Source: a virus. Taken from it: a stretch of 60,743 bases of DNA. The stretch spans positions 1 through 60,743 of the IMG/VR virus record IMGVR_UViG_3300013285_000001; one strand, written 5' to 3'. Below, one piece after another: positions 26,450-34,436 of this stretch. The notes under the pieces were generated by a model. It had not been told where the DNA came from and searched no databases. It saw only the letters and a list, made by a program, of their open reading frames with translations. The translations under genes were made by a program, and so were the position numbers. Numbering within the stretch: the first letter of the stretch is position 1; each line of letters starts with the position of its first letter.

Positions 26450-26872
26450 TTAAGCCGAGATGGTGCGCAGGTTGAGGCGCTTCTTCACGAACGGCTCAGC
26501 GCCGGGTACTTTTTTGCCAGAGTCGAGTAGTTCTCGATACGCTGGGTCTGACACGCGACGCTGCAGAAGGTGGAAGTAACCCGTCTTCTTGATGTACGCG
26601 TAGAACTTGTCCCAATTCTCATCGCCGCTGATGTTGGCAACGATGCTGTGAGTGAACGAGACTGAAGCTTTCTTGCCGCTGGCTTTGTCGACTCCTTCGC
26701 TGTCCATCCTGGACAACAAGGACTCTTCTATCGCGTGCATCTTTTCGGCGACTTCGCTGGCTTCGGTTTCGAGGGACTTTTTTTGCTCACGCATTGCCCA
26801 GAGCTGGTCGATCATGGTTCCGACCGAGGCCGGGCGGATGGTGATCTTGGGAGGGGATGCGACTTCTGTCAT
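26450..26872 (-). CDS. Replication-module protein with coiled coil
   Basis: A 140-residue protein. Residues 20-55 form a coiled coil (LWAMREQKKSLETEASEVAE). The rest includes DENWDKFYAYIKKTGYFHLL and a basic C-terminus (FVKKRLNLRTISA). This is a conserved phage protein encoded with the putative SSB and polymerase. I cannot assign a function. A palindrome TCTAAGTTAGA lies 27 bp upstream of its start. Confidence 0.7.
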   Translation of the reverse strand: MTEVASPPKITIRPASVGTMIDQLWAMREQKKSLETEASEVAEKMHAIEESLLSRMDSEGVDKASGKKASVSFTHSIVANISGDENWDKFYAYIKKTGYFHLLQRRVSDPAYRELLDSGKKVPGAEPFVKKRLNLRTISA

Positions 26873-26898
26873 TGATGTTCCTTCGACGCAATGTTAAT

Positions 26899-26909
26899 CT
26901 AAGTTAGAT
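26899..26909. promoter_or_regulatory. TCTAAGTTAGA palindrome
   Basis: Arms TCTAA/TTAGA around a central G, in the 60-bp leader of the gene at 26450-26872. The identical 11-mer is found at 39275-39285 in front of the MoxR gene at a similar distance (about 18-27 bp) from the start, suggesting a shared operator or promoter element. Confidence 0.5.
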
Positions 26910-26932
26910 AGTAGATCAATAGGTAAAACGAA

Positions 26933-27295
26933 TCAAGTGTGAATGCCCCACTTGTGCTCGTTGCTCGGCGGCTCGACGCTCACCGTGTAGGTCGGGGCAG
27001 ACCCGTCGAGGCTCTGTGCCGGCCCGCTGTAGATCAGCCCGCCCATGAGCTGCCGGCGCTGCTTGCCGTCACCGATCATGAAAGCAAAGCTGTGAGGTGC
27101 GAAGTCCTTGTGGACGAAGCACAGATCCGGCCATGAGGTCATGCCGGCCAAACGCGCGAACATCGAGTTCAGCTGGTCGCGGCACCCGTGCTCTTCGGCG
27201 AACTGGATGACGTCTTCGTAGTGCTGTTTGCACTCGATGACCAGACCCAGTTTTTCTTCTTGGTACTTACTTGCTGTAGTTGTAGGCATAGCCAC
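26933..27295 (-). CDS. DUF4120-like protein
   Basis: A 120-residue protein. The sequence LGLVIECKQHYEDVIQFAEE, LARLAG-type helix, FVHKDFAPHSFAF, GGLIYSGP and C-terminal VEPPSNEHKWGIHT match the layout I recall for DUF4120 (HKDFAPxSFxF and GGLIYHGP motifs, ending W-x-I-H-T). The role is unknown. It is often near replication genes. Its first 29 bp overlap the 3' end of the DNA polymerase gene. Confidence 0.8.
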   Translation of the reverse strand: MAMPTTTASKYQEEKLGLVIECKQHYEDVIQFAEEHGCRDQLNSMFARLAGMTSWPDLCFVHKDFAPHSFAFMIGDGKQRRQLMGGLIYSGPAQSLDGSAPTYTVSVEPPSNEHKWGIHT

Positions 27296-29987
27296 CTTCT
27301 GCTGCTAGAGGAATATCCGCACACCAAGGTGGCGGGGTTTGCATGATCTCGATCATCTTGGCGAACGATGATTCGGCTTGGTCTTCAGGAACGCAGGTAA
27401 CGATCTCATCGTGCGTGGTCATCACCACGCGCATGGTCTTGGAGATTTCCAGCATCTGGTGCGAGCACACGATGATCCTGGCGAGAGCTTGGACAATGTT
27501 TTCACATAGCTTGCCGGAGTAGATCTTCGTGCGTGACTTTTTGGATTGGTATGACCACTCTTCCATACCCTGTTCGTTGAGGTCGCAGGAAAGGCCTGGG
27601 TACTTGAGCGCCATGCCGTTGGGCAACCAGATCGTCTCGAACTCGTAGTCGAGCGGGCCGAGCGTGTCCTTGGTGTTTGGCAGGGCCATGGCTTTGATGA
27701 CTTCACCGCACGTTGACCAGCCGTTGTAGATCTTCTTGTTGGTGGCTCTGTACTTGTTGACGATCTCCCTGCACTTGGCGGAGTCGAAGTGGACTGGAGG
27801 CCCGCCGAGCGCGCCCTTGGCCAACGTCAGCTGGAAGGTGAGCGGACCCATCTGGTAGCCGAGGCCCAAGACGCAATTGAAAACCAACACATCCGACACC
27901 GTGTACCGAAAACGCGGCCCTGCGTTGGCTATGTCGTAGACGCGAACTGTTCGAGTATTTGTTCTCCGGTCAAGCCTTTCCTCATGAGCTGGTATGTCCA
28001 GCTGTAGCTGTACGGACTCATGAAATCTGCTAGAGCTACAAGTTTTCCGTTCCACAGAATCTTTGCTGTGATGCGTCTGTTGCGTACTTGCTCTTTCCGT
28101 GTTGCCAACACGTACCGAGAGTCGTTTACGCGGTGTATCTGCGATGACGTGATCGTCACAGAACCGAACTTCTTGCCCAGCAGCTCCGGTACGTTGGAGC
28201 CCAACCATTTCGGATGCTGCTTGCCCGAGCGAAACAACCCGTCCGTCTTGGGCAAAGACTTCGTGGTCTGGTGTGGCTGTAAGACCGTCATACGTGATTA
28301 CCTCTTTGATACCTTGGTAAATGACTCCGCTATGAGTGACCCATTCGACGCCATCCCATAACCTGTCTTCAAGCGTGATCAGCTGTATGGGAACGAGTCC
28401 GCGATGGGTAAGAACGAGCGAACCTTCAGCAAAGCAGACCTTGCCAACGAATCGCTCCAGCTTGTCTTTCTTGGTGATCTCCCTGCCGTACACGGTGTCG
28501 CCGAACTTGCAGTACGCGTCGCGATCGCTTCCTGTGGCAAAACTTTGCTGATCCTTTGGTAGCTTGGCCTGAGCAGCGTCGTACTTGTCGGCGGCGCGGA
28601 AGGAGTCCAAGAGGTCTTTCTCGCCCCACAACCAGGCGTTGACTCGTGCCTCGATCTGGCCCGAGTCAGCGACGATCAGGACATGGCCTGGTGGCGCGAG
28701 GATGGACTGGCGCAGCTCGCCGCCACGGGTCAGGTTCTGCATGTTGATCTTGTTGTTGCCTCCGTACCGGCCGGTGTGAGCCCGGTAGTAGGAGTAACCG
28801 ACCGGCAGCTTCATCCCGTTGGCGCCGTCGCACAAGAACCTTTCGGCTTTGGTGGCGTTACCCACCGACTTGATGGCCAGGCGAGCGTCGACGAGGTTGC
28901 GAAGCCTGGCCTGCTTGGCGATGATTTCCGTCATGTCGTCAGGGTTGTCTACGTCGTAGTCAGATCCCCATACAGATATTTGTTCAGGAATGTCCAGGAA
29001 CTCGGTATCCGTCTTGGAGAACGCGTAGGAGTAGACCTCCTCGTCTTCACGTTCACTGGCGGGCTTCTTCAGCCATGCTGGCGAGACCTTCTCCGGCGGG
29101 ATAACTCCTTCAGCGCGCAGCAGCTCGGCGAACTTCGGGGAGCTGCCGACGACGCGCTTGATCACCAAATCATCGCGTTCTTTACCAACAAGGGCGCGTT
29201 CTTTCTTTGTCTTTAATACGGTCTTGTCGTCGTAGTAGTCGCCTGGGTTGAGGACGCTGGCGAGTGCGTCTTCACGTTGCTGTACTTCTCTGGCGTACTC
29301 GGCTTGCACACGTGGGATGTCCACCAGGAGCACCGGGTCGCAGAACATGCGCATCGTGAGGTCGATGATGTCCATCTCGGTGCTCGGCATCTTGGGGAGC
29401 ATGCACTTGAACACGTACAGCATTTCATCGACGTCGCCAACGCAGTACGGAGCCACGACGTCGAAGAGTTCTTGGTCCCAGTCGCGCACGCCCTTGGTGA
29501 GCTCAAGCACGCCGTCGATCTTGCCCTTGCCGCCATAGTGTTTAGACACCTCGTCCAGCCCGGCTCCGATGTCGTTGCTGTGCAGGCCACGGGCCATCGA
29601 CAAGGAGTCGAAGTAGTGGGACGGGATGACGTCGAAGTAGTGAGACAGGATGAACCCATCGAACTGCACGTTGTGGCACAGCAGGGTGTGGGTAGCCCAG
29701 TCGATCGATTTGACGATGGACTCGACTTGAGATCCGTCGACGATCTGGGTAGGCCAGAGGCCCACCTTGATCCCCATCATCTGCAGCTTGAACTCGTCGT
29801 CGCGCACGTACCCGGACGTGCTCATCTTGGACAGCGAGAAGTTCGTGTCGTAGTAGGTCTCGAAGTCAATGCACACCAGGCGGTCGTAGTCGACAACGGT
29901 TGGTGTGATCGAGGGTCCGGCGAAGGGTCTGCGTTCTTTCAGAATCTGCGCTTGCAGCGCCTTGGCCCAGCCGGTGGGTTTGGTCAT
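27267..29987 (-). CDS. Family A DNA polymerase interrupted by an intein
   Basis: A 906-residue precursor, about 719 residues after splicing. Residues 38-300 carry a 3'-5' exonuclease: CIDFET with D41 and E43, LLCHNVQFDGF and YCVGDVDEM. The polymerase domain has motif A at D441 (VADSGQIEARVNAWLWG), motif B split as RFVGKV / CVLGLGYQMG, and motif C H859-D860-E861 (MTTHDEIV). Motif A has Gly where Tyr/Ser-Gln is usual. An intein occupies residues 518-704 exactly at motif B, so splicing is needed for activity. The start ATG overlaps the helicase stop (ATGA). It replicates the phage genome. Confidence 0.92.
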   Translation of the reverse strand: MTKPTGWAKALQAQILKERRPFAGPSITPTVVDYDRLVCIDFETYYDTNFSLSKMSTSGYVRDDEFKLQMMGIKVGLWPTQIVDGSQVESIVKSIDWATHTLLCHNVQFDGFILSHYFDVIPSHYFDSLSMARGLHSNDIGAGLDEVSKHYGGKGKIDGVLELTKGVRDWDQELFDVVAPYCVGDVDEMLYVFKCMLPKMPSTEMDIIDLTMRMFCDPVLLVDIPRVQAEYAREVQQREDALASVLNPGDYYDDKTVLKTKKERALVGKERDDLVIKRVVGSSPKFAELLRAEGVIPPEKVSPAWLKKPASEREDEEVYSYAFSKTDTEFLDIPEQISVWGSDYDVDNPDDMTEIIAKQARLRNLVDARLAIKSVGNATKAERFLCDGANGMKLPVGYSYYRAHTGRYGGNNKINMQNLTRGGELRQSILAPPGHVLIVADSGQIEARVNAWLWGEKDLLDSFRAADKYDAAQAKLPKDQQSFATGSDRDAYCKFGDTVYGREITKKDKLERFVGKVCFAEGSLVLTHRGLVPIQLITLEDRLWDGVEWVTHSGVIYQGIKEVITYDGLTATPDHEVFAQDGRVVSLGQAASEMVGLQRTGAAGQEVRFCDDHVIADTPRKRLSVRVGNTERASTQQTHHSKDSVERKTCSSSRFHESVQLQLDIPAHEERLDRRTNTRTVRVYDIANAGPRFRYTVSDVLVFNCVLGLGYQMGPLTFQLTLAKGALGGPPVHFDSAKCREIVNKYRATNKKIYNGWSTCGEVIKAMALPNTKDTLGPLDYEFETIWLPNGMALKYPGLSCDLNEQGMEEWSYQSKKSRTKIYSGKLCENIVQALARIIVCSHQMLEISKTMRVVMTTHDEIVTCVPEDQAESSFAKMIEIMQTPPPWCADIPLAAEGGYAYNYSK
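27876..28436 (-). other. Intein in DNA polymerase motif B (187 aa)
   Basis: This in-frame insert starts with Cys (CFAEGSLVLTHRGLVPI, block A) and has block B with T-x-x-H (GLTATPDHEVF, T55/H58). It ends with blocks F and G (RVYDIANAGPRFRYTVS, DVLVFN) and is followed by Cys. The flanks RFVGKV and CVLGLGYQMG join to a perfect polymerase motif B. The length of 187 residues leaves no room for an in-frame homing nuclease. Two oddities are Phe instead of the usual penultimate His, and Phe instead of His in block F. Both could slow Asn cyclisation, though inteins lacking the penultimate His can still splice. Confidence 0.9.
27929..28291 (-). CDS. ORF nested out of frame inside the intein
   Basis: A 120-codon ORF in a shifted frame on the same strand as the polymerase, wholly inside the intein. 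It has its own Shine-Dalgarno AAAGAGG 9 nt before the ATG. The first 25 residues overlap intein block B and look like shadow sequence. From residue 37 it reads like a real domain: LLGKKFGSVTI, RYVLATRKEQ, then WNGKLVALADF and QLMRKGLTGEQILEQF, resembling the start and the helix-turn-helix of HNH or homing-associated DNA-binding proteins. No catalytic HNH is visible. The intein frame over the same bases is Arg-, Thr- and Ser-rich and featureless. Confidence 0.55.
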   Translation of the reverse strand: MTVLQPHQTTKSLPKTDGLFRSGKQHPKWLGSNVPELLGKKFGSVTITSSQIHRVNDSRYVLATRKEQVRNRRITAKILWNGKLVALADFMSPYSYSWTYQLMRKGLTGEQILEQFASTT

Positions 29988-31438
29988 GTTGTCTCTGCGG
30001 TGGCTCGTTTCTTAGGGGTTTTGGCGGGAGTGGTCGTTACTGCGGCGAACGGCACCACTGGGGTGAGCGAGGCGAACAGCTGGAGCAAGCTGGTCATGCG
30101 GGCGTCTTTGCTGAGCAGCGCGTCGTAGACCTTCTCTTCTAGCGTGTCTTTGGCCACGATGACGAGCGTGTCGGTCTTCTCGGTTTGGCCCAGCCTGCGC
30201 TGACGTGACGACGCCTGCACGAAGATCTCCAGGTCGTACGTCGGCGACGCCCAGATCGTGGACGTGCCTGTGGTCAGGGTGTGGCCGTGGCCGATGGACT
30301 TGGGGTGACCGATGAGCACGTCGTACGCCCCGGCCTGGTACGAGCGCACGATGTCGTATCGCTCTTTGTCCGAGGTGTCGCCGTCGAATACAGCGAACTT
30401 CAGGCCGCGCTTTTCAGCTTCTTCGACCAGCAGATCACGCTGGTGCTTCCACAGAAACAGCACCAGTGGGTGCTTGCGCTGCTCCACGAGATCCATGATG
30501 AGCTCGTACCTGGCGCGGTCGACGACGTGGTAGTTGCTGGGGGACAAGTACACCGCACCGGAGGCAACTTGCAGTAATTTGGTCGCTACGGCGGCTGCGT
30601 TGATGGCGGTCACTGAGCCTTTACCGCCGAGCTCCAGCATCTGGGTCTTTTCGACTTCCCGGTACGCACGTTCTTGCGTGGCGGTCAGCTCGTACGTCAT
30701 TGCGTACCTGTTGTTGTCGGGGATGTCGGCGCAGTCGTCGAGCTTGTGGCGAACCACGATGTCGGACAGCAGCCCGAACACGGCGTCTTCGGCCCCGGCT
30801 TTGTCCGTCCACTTGATCATGTTTTGGCGGGGACCGACTTGGACCGGAGAGGCCACGGATGCCCTGAACGGCATGAACAACTTGCCAAGTCGTTTGCCAT
30901 CGTCGAGCAACAAGATCTGATGGAACACGTCGGTGATCGAGTTTGAGTTCGGCGTGCCAGTCATGCACGTGCGGAACTTGAAATATTTGGTGATCTTGGC
31001 CAGGGCACGTGATCGCTGCGACGTGTAGTGCTTGAATGCGGTGGACTCATCGATAGCGAGTTCGTCGAACTTTGCGAAGAATGGTGCTTTTTGATTTGCC
31101 AACCACTTTGCAGCATCGTGGTTGGTGACGTAGATGTCAGCCGGCTCGGCGAATGCTTCGGCCCGGTTGTCGGATGCGGCTACGGACACGACTAGGTGGG
31201 GAGCGAACTTGGCGATGTCAGCGGCCCACACGGTGCGCATGATTGAGCGTGGGCACATGACGAGCGCGCAGCCGGAGCCGGCGGCCCGACGCTTGGCGAA
31301 CGCCATGATGCGCACGAACGTTTTGCCGGTGCCAGGGTCGCTCGTGTCAAACACGATGTCTGAGTGCTCGTTGTGAGCAAGTGAGACCAGCTGGTGAGCG
31401 AATGGCTTGATGACTGGTTTCTTGGGGATCATGCTCAT
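29984..31438 (-). CDS. SNF2-type DNA helicase/ATPase
   Basis: A 484-residue SF2 protein: motif Q/I region PFAHQLVSLAHN, Walker A DPGTGKT at 34-40, DEST box at residues 130-133, motif III TGTPNSNS, and motif VI QASSRQRRLGQ, the R-x-x-R-x-G-Q form typical of SNF2 ATPases. It lacks the long insertions of chromatin remodellers and is the length usual in phages. It probably helps replication or recombination by moving on dsDNA. It is coupled to its neighbours by ATGA overlaps on both sides (Cas4-like nuclease upstream, polymerase downstream). Confidence 0.92.
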   Translation of the reverse strand: MSMIPKKPVIKPFAHQLVSLAHNEHSDIVFDTSDPGTGKTFVRIMAFAKRRAAGSGCALVMCPRSIMRTVWAADIAKFAPHLVVSVAASDNRAEAFAEPADIYVTNHDAAKWLANQKAPFFAKFDELAIDESTAFKHYTSQRSRALAKITKYFKFRTCMTGTPNSNSITDVFHQILLLDDGKRLGKLFMPFRASVASPVQVGPRQNMIKWTDKAGAEDAVFGLLSDIVVRHKLDDCADIPDNNRYAMTYELTATQERAYREVEKTQMLELGGKGSVTAINAAAVATKLLQVASGAVYLSPSNYHVVDRARYELIMDLVEQRKHPLVLFLWKHQRDLLVEEAEKRGLKFAVFDGDTSDKERYDIVRSYQAGAYDVLIGHPKSIGHGHTLTTGTSTIWASPTYDLEIFVQASSRQRRLGQTEKTDTLVIVAKDTLEEKVYDALLSKDARMTSLLQLFASLTPVVPFAAVTTTPAKTPKKRATAETT

Positions 31439-32184
31439 GGCTTGGGCTTCTTCGCGTTATTTTTCAATGGCTTCGGGGTGGATTGCCGGTTCACCCCCAC
31501 CGTGCAGTGGTTCGAGTTCCAGGGGCCGTACTGGCACCACTGGCACGAGAACACGTTGGGGTTGGCCGGCCAGTTGGTGCAGCTGGTGAGCGCTCGGCCA
31601 CGGCGGTCGAAGTTGGCTTTGAAGCGCAGGATCTGGGAGCGGGTGAAAGTGGCCGAGGTGAGCTCTTTGGCATCCAAGTACCAAAGCTCAGTCGTGACGA
31701 GTTCGAGCTCAGGGAACCGCAGCACAGCGTTCAGTGCATAGAGCTGGGTCTGCTCGGCGTGCTTGACTTCGTTGCCGTACTTTTTGCCGGACTTGTAGTC
31801 GATGACGATCGCTTCGTCCGGGGTAGGCATCACGATCGCGTCGACCTTTGATCGGTGCCAGCCAGTCCCCCACTCGGTGGGCTCCCAGTTCTCATCAACC
31901 GCCCACTCGCCTTCCATCGACACCATGCCCTTGGTGTAGAGCAGCTTGAGGTGCTCGAATTCGGGAGCGAACTCCTTCATCTCCGGGATCTGTTCGCCCA
32001 GCGTGCCGTTGACGAACTCTTCGCATGCCGTGTGGATGCGCGTCCCACGGTCGTTCGCGTGTTCGGTTTTGCCTTGCGGCAAAGCGCGCTCAGGCTCGGG
32101 GATCTTTTGGTCGTGCTTTAACCAGCAGAGGAATTTGCACTTCTCGAAATCTCCGAGCTTGCTGTGGGACCATGAGGTGATCAT
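31435..32184 (-). CDS. Cas4/RecB-like PD-(D/E)XK nuclease
   Basis: A 249-residue protein. SWSHSKLGDFEKCKF at the N-terminus, H51 in GTRIHTACEE, D115 in KVDAIV, D129-Y130-K131 in VIDYKSGKK and the QxxxY motif HAEQTQLYA form a complete RecB-type active site. Cys16 and/or Cys20 with Cys213, Cys216 and Cys226 could hold an iron-sulfur cluster as in Cas4 and AddB. The C-terminus is basic. It probably resects DNA ends during phage recombination. No other CRISPR gene is present, so it is not part of an adaptation module. Confidence 0.88.
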   Translation of the reverse strand: MITSWSHSKLGDFEKCKFLCWLKHDQKIPEPERALPQGKTEHANDRGTRIHTACEEFVNGTLGEQIPEMKEFAPEFEHLKLLYTKGMVSMEGEWAVDENWEPTEWGTGWHRSKVDAIVMPTPDEAIVIDYKSGKKYGNEVKHAEQTQLYALNAVLRFPELELVTTELWYLDAKELTSATFTRSQILRFKANFDRRGRALTSCTNWPANPNVFSCQWCQYGPWNSNHCTVGVNRQSTPKPLKNNAKKPKP

Positions 32185-32221
32185 CTCTATCTTTCTTCAT
32201 TTATCGAAGTACGATTTTAGA

Positions 32222-32500
32222 TCAGGTGGCGGCGCGAACGGCGTCTAGGACGGACTGCAGCCCCCAGGCAAAGTCGTTCGCGCTGTCTTCGGTGGGTAGA
32301 TCAGCTACGCGTATGGCCATGGTCATGTCGTCGGGAACGTAGCGTGGATACATGTACACGGACCAGCCGGTTTCCGTTCCCTCTTGTTTTTCGGGGGGGG
32401 CGTCATCCAAGCCGTACTCGTAGAACGGGTGAACTTCGGTTTTGTCGTACAGAGCTAAGTGCGTGTCCCCGGGGATGTCGATGAAGTAGGTATCAGTCAT
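32222..32500 (-). CDS. Small early protein, unknown
   Basis: Ninety-two residues from MTDTYFIDIPGDTHLALYDK at the ATG at 32500. The longer frame to 32677 is overlap with the preceding gene. The protein is acidic with a Tyr-rich middle (WSVYMYPRYVPDDM) and a helical C-terminus. It overlaps the upstream gene by 8 bp. No family was recognised. Confidence 0.75.
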   Translation of the reverse strand: MTDTYFIDIPGDTHLALYDKTEVHPFYEYGLDDAPPEKQEGTETGWSVYMYPRYVPDDMTMAIRVADLPTEDSANDFAWGLQSVLDAVRAAT

Positions 32501-32681
32501 TGGAGAGCTCCGGGTCAGTTTGCGACCAGTGGATAGCGTTCCAACCGGCTTCGCACATGAGATCTTCGACGCGGGCGGGGTTGGCGTTGCCCATCTCATC
32601 GGGGAGAAACACGCATACCGCGAAGTCCCTTGCCCGTAGGTCGGCGATGGCCTTGATGTCGTTTTCGGTGAGAGCATTCAT
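32493..32681 (-). CDS. Small early protein, unknown
   Basis: Sixty-two residues: MNALTENDIKAIADLRARDF, then AVCVFLPDEMGNANPARVED and a C-terminus WNAIHWSQ. The central alternation (V-C-V-F then P-D-E-x-G-x-x-N) looks like a short beta-alpha fold. I recall similar short proteins in phages, with no function assigned. It overlaps both neighbours (4 and 8 bp), consistent with translational coupling. Confidence 0.75.
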   Translation of the reverse strand: MNALTENDIKAIADLRARDFAVCVFLPDEMGNANPARVEDLMCEAGWNAIHWSQTDPELSND

Positions 32682-33796
32682 ACTGAAATCCTTACTGATT
32701 CACCCCAAGGTGGTACCACGTCAGTAGTAAGAACCCACAGCACGGGGTAGGGTGGTGGGGTGGCGGGGAAGTTTCCGTACCCATCGGTGAGATAGATAAA
32801 GCACGAAGGGGTGATGGCCTTGTCCTCCAGGTATCTGAACGGGGGACGGAAGTCAGTACCGCCTCCGCCGTGTATCTCGAACTTGACAGGGTCATGCTCG
32901 GCGTACGTATCGACGTGTCTCACGAGGTCGTCGCAGTAGACGTTGATGAGCTTTTCGGGCATGGCAGAGGCATGGGCTGCGAGGATCTCGCTGCCGAAGA
33001 TGTTCAGCACGTACTGGTCGATCGACCCAGACGTGTCGATGCCGACGGCCAGCGTGTTGAGTGCTTCGCTGTGCAGGCTGGGCAAGTAGTACCCAAATGG
33101 CAGCATGCGGCGTTGCGGACGAGACCAGCTGTAGTCGCGCTTGCTGGACTCGTACATGAAGCGGCGTAGGCGGGACTTCCAGTCGACTTTGTGGTTGACG
33201 AGCTCGTCCGCGTAACGCCGCATGGACTTAGGCAGTTTGTTCAGGGATTGGGCGATCTTGGCCGCTTGGATGGTGGCTATCTGCCAGGCAAGGTCTTCTT
33301 CAGCGCCTGGTGTCCCGTCGGGGTCGTCACCCTCTTGCGCCGGGCCAGGCGCGTGATCCATGTCGTCTTGCGAACAGTCGGAGTCGTTGTCTTCGTCGTC
33401 GAGCAGCGTGTAGACGTGGTCGGTGGTCATGCCCCGGTACTGCGGATTTAGCAGCCAGTCGGGGCTGATTTCCATGTGATCGTCCGCCAGGAGCTGGTTC
33501 AAGACGTAGTCAGCGGCTCGGTTCCAACGCTTGTGGTTGCGTGACCCGCATCGTCCGATGTGCTGTAGGACAACGTGCATCACTTCGTGGGCGATTGCCG
33601 ACTTGATCAGGTTCGGGGTGAGCGTGTGTACGTACACGGGGTTGTAGTAAATGTGGCGTTTGTTGACGCACAGGGTCTCGATCGATGGGTCTTCTACCAT
33701 CGACAACCGGAGCGCAAGAACCCCATACATAGGATGCTCGATGTATAGCGCCGTCCTGGCCCGGGTGAGCTTGGTGGCGGCCTCGTGATCAATCAT
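32678..33796 (-). CDS. VWA domain metallopeptidase-like protein (DUF2201-like)
   Basis: A 372-residue protein. The N-terminal half has H70-E71-x-x-H74 in AIAHEVMHVVLQHIG, a zinc-peptidase-like motif, followed by W-N-R-A-A-D-Y-V-L-N. An acidic linker spans residues 135-170. The C-terminal half is a VWA domain with the MIDAS D254-T-S-G-S258 (GIDTSGSI). These features define the VWA-like proteins that work with MoxR AAA+ ATPases, and such an ATPase is encoded 4.5 kb upstream in the same direction (38262-39257). By analogy the pair may remodel or inactivate a protein complex. The target is unknown. Confidence 0.88.
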   Translation of the reverse strand: MIDHEAATKLTRARTALYIEHPMYGVLALRLSMVEDPSIETLCVNKRHIYYNPVYVHTLTPNLIKSAIAHEVMHVVLQHIGRCGSRNHKRWNRAADYVLNQLLADDHMEISPDWLLNPQYRGMTTDHVYTLLDDEDNDSDCSQDDMDHAPGPAQEGDDPDGTPGAEEDLAWQIATIQAAKIAQSLNKLPKSMRRYADELVNHKVDWKSRLRRFMYESSKRDYSWSRPQRRMLPFGYYLPSLHSEALNTLAVGIDTSGSIDQYVLNIFGSEILAAHASAMPEKLINVYCDDLVRHVDTYAEHDPVKFEIHGGGGTDFRPPFRYLEDKAITPSCFIYLTDGYGNFPATPPPYPVLWVLTTDVVPPWGESVRISV

Positions 33797-34031
33797 GGTC
33801 GAATCCCAGTTCAGTTTTGAATTCCCCTAAGCATTTCACGAGCCAGTGGGCTTGGGCATATTCAAGGCATACGTAGCTGTCTTGGTAGCACGCGCTGTGA
33901 GATGGGAAGTGAGCTATGAAACCGTTGCCGGTGTCAGTAAGCTTGCAAAAGGGGTTGCGGGTGTAAAGATTTTTGGTGTTCTTGAGCTTTACTTTGGCGA
34001 CGTTGTTTTTGCGTCTAACTACTTCAGTCAT
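33789..34031 (-). CDS. Small early protein, unknown
   Basis: Eighty residues from MTEVVRRKNNVAKVKLKNTK (ATG at 34031). It has a basic N-terminus, a Cys/aromatic centre (SACYQDSYVCLEYAQAHWLV) and ends in GFDHD. It overlaps the VWA gene by 8 bp and its upstream neighbour by 8 bp. There is no known domain. Confidence 0.7.
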   Translation of the reverse strand: MTEVVRRKNNVAKVKLKNTKNLYTRNPFCKLTDTGNGFIAHFPSHSACYQDSYVCLEYAQAHWLVKCLGEFKTELGFDHD

Positions 34032-34179
34032 GTTTATTCCCCAATCTTTCGCAACGCGCGAGGGCGGCGCGGAGGTCATCAATTTCCTCCTGCATCCGCC
34101 TTTGGATCATGGTGTGGCTCACCATGCCGGTTTGATGATCTGGATGTTCTACACACCGTTGTTCCCAAGTCTTAATCAT
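34024..34179 (-). CDS. 51-aa early protein
   Basis: A short gene: MIKTWEQRCVEHPDHQTGMV, then SHTMIQRRMQEEIDDLRAAL and a C-terminal ARCERLGNKHD. The helix-rich pattern with EIDDLRAAL and the perfect ATGA overlap with the upstream gene (34176-34179) support it. The Shine-Dalgarno is weak. I recall similar short proteins in betaproteobacterial phages, with no function assigned. Confidence 0.7.
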   Translation of the reverse strand: MIKTWEQRCVEHPDHQTGMVSHTMIQRRMQEEIDDLRAALARCERLGNKHD

Positions 34180-34436
34180 CCCTCACCCCCAATCCCATAT
34201 GCCTTCTCGACTGCACGGATTAGCCTGATGTGCCACGTTGATTTCTTTGCGTGGATAGGATCGACTCTGACGGTAGTGGCAATTCGCTCAATCTCCTCAT
34301 CCGTCAGCGGCTTGCGCTGGAGTGGGTGAGCGTAGAGGGGTCCAATTTCCCATCCGCTACCAACAGGCGGCTCCAAGCCGAGCAACCACTCCTCAGTAGC
34401 CGGTGAGCAGAATCGGTATGCGACAGGTTTACTCAT
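34176..34436 (-). CDS. Small early protein, unknown
   Basis: Eighty-six residues from MSKPVAYRFCSPATEEWLLG. The C-terminal half contains PLTDEEIERIATTVRVDP and HIRLIRAVEKAYGIGG. The LTDEEI ... R-A-V/I-E-x-A-x-G-I pattern is frequent in small proteins of phages from Burkholderiales. It overlaps the upstream gene by 8 bp. A DNA mimic or transcription-related role cannot be judged from sequence. Confidence 0.7.
   Translation of the reverse strand: MSKPVAYRFCSPATEEWLLGLEPPVGSGWEIGPLYAHPLQRKPLTDEEIERIATTVRVDPIHAKKSTWHIRLIRAVEKAYGIGGEG

Noticed and set aside
29277-30128. 283-codon + strand ORF opposite polymerase and helicase genes
   Set aside because: It crosses two real - strand genes and has no domain.
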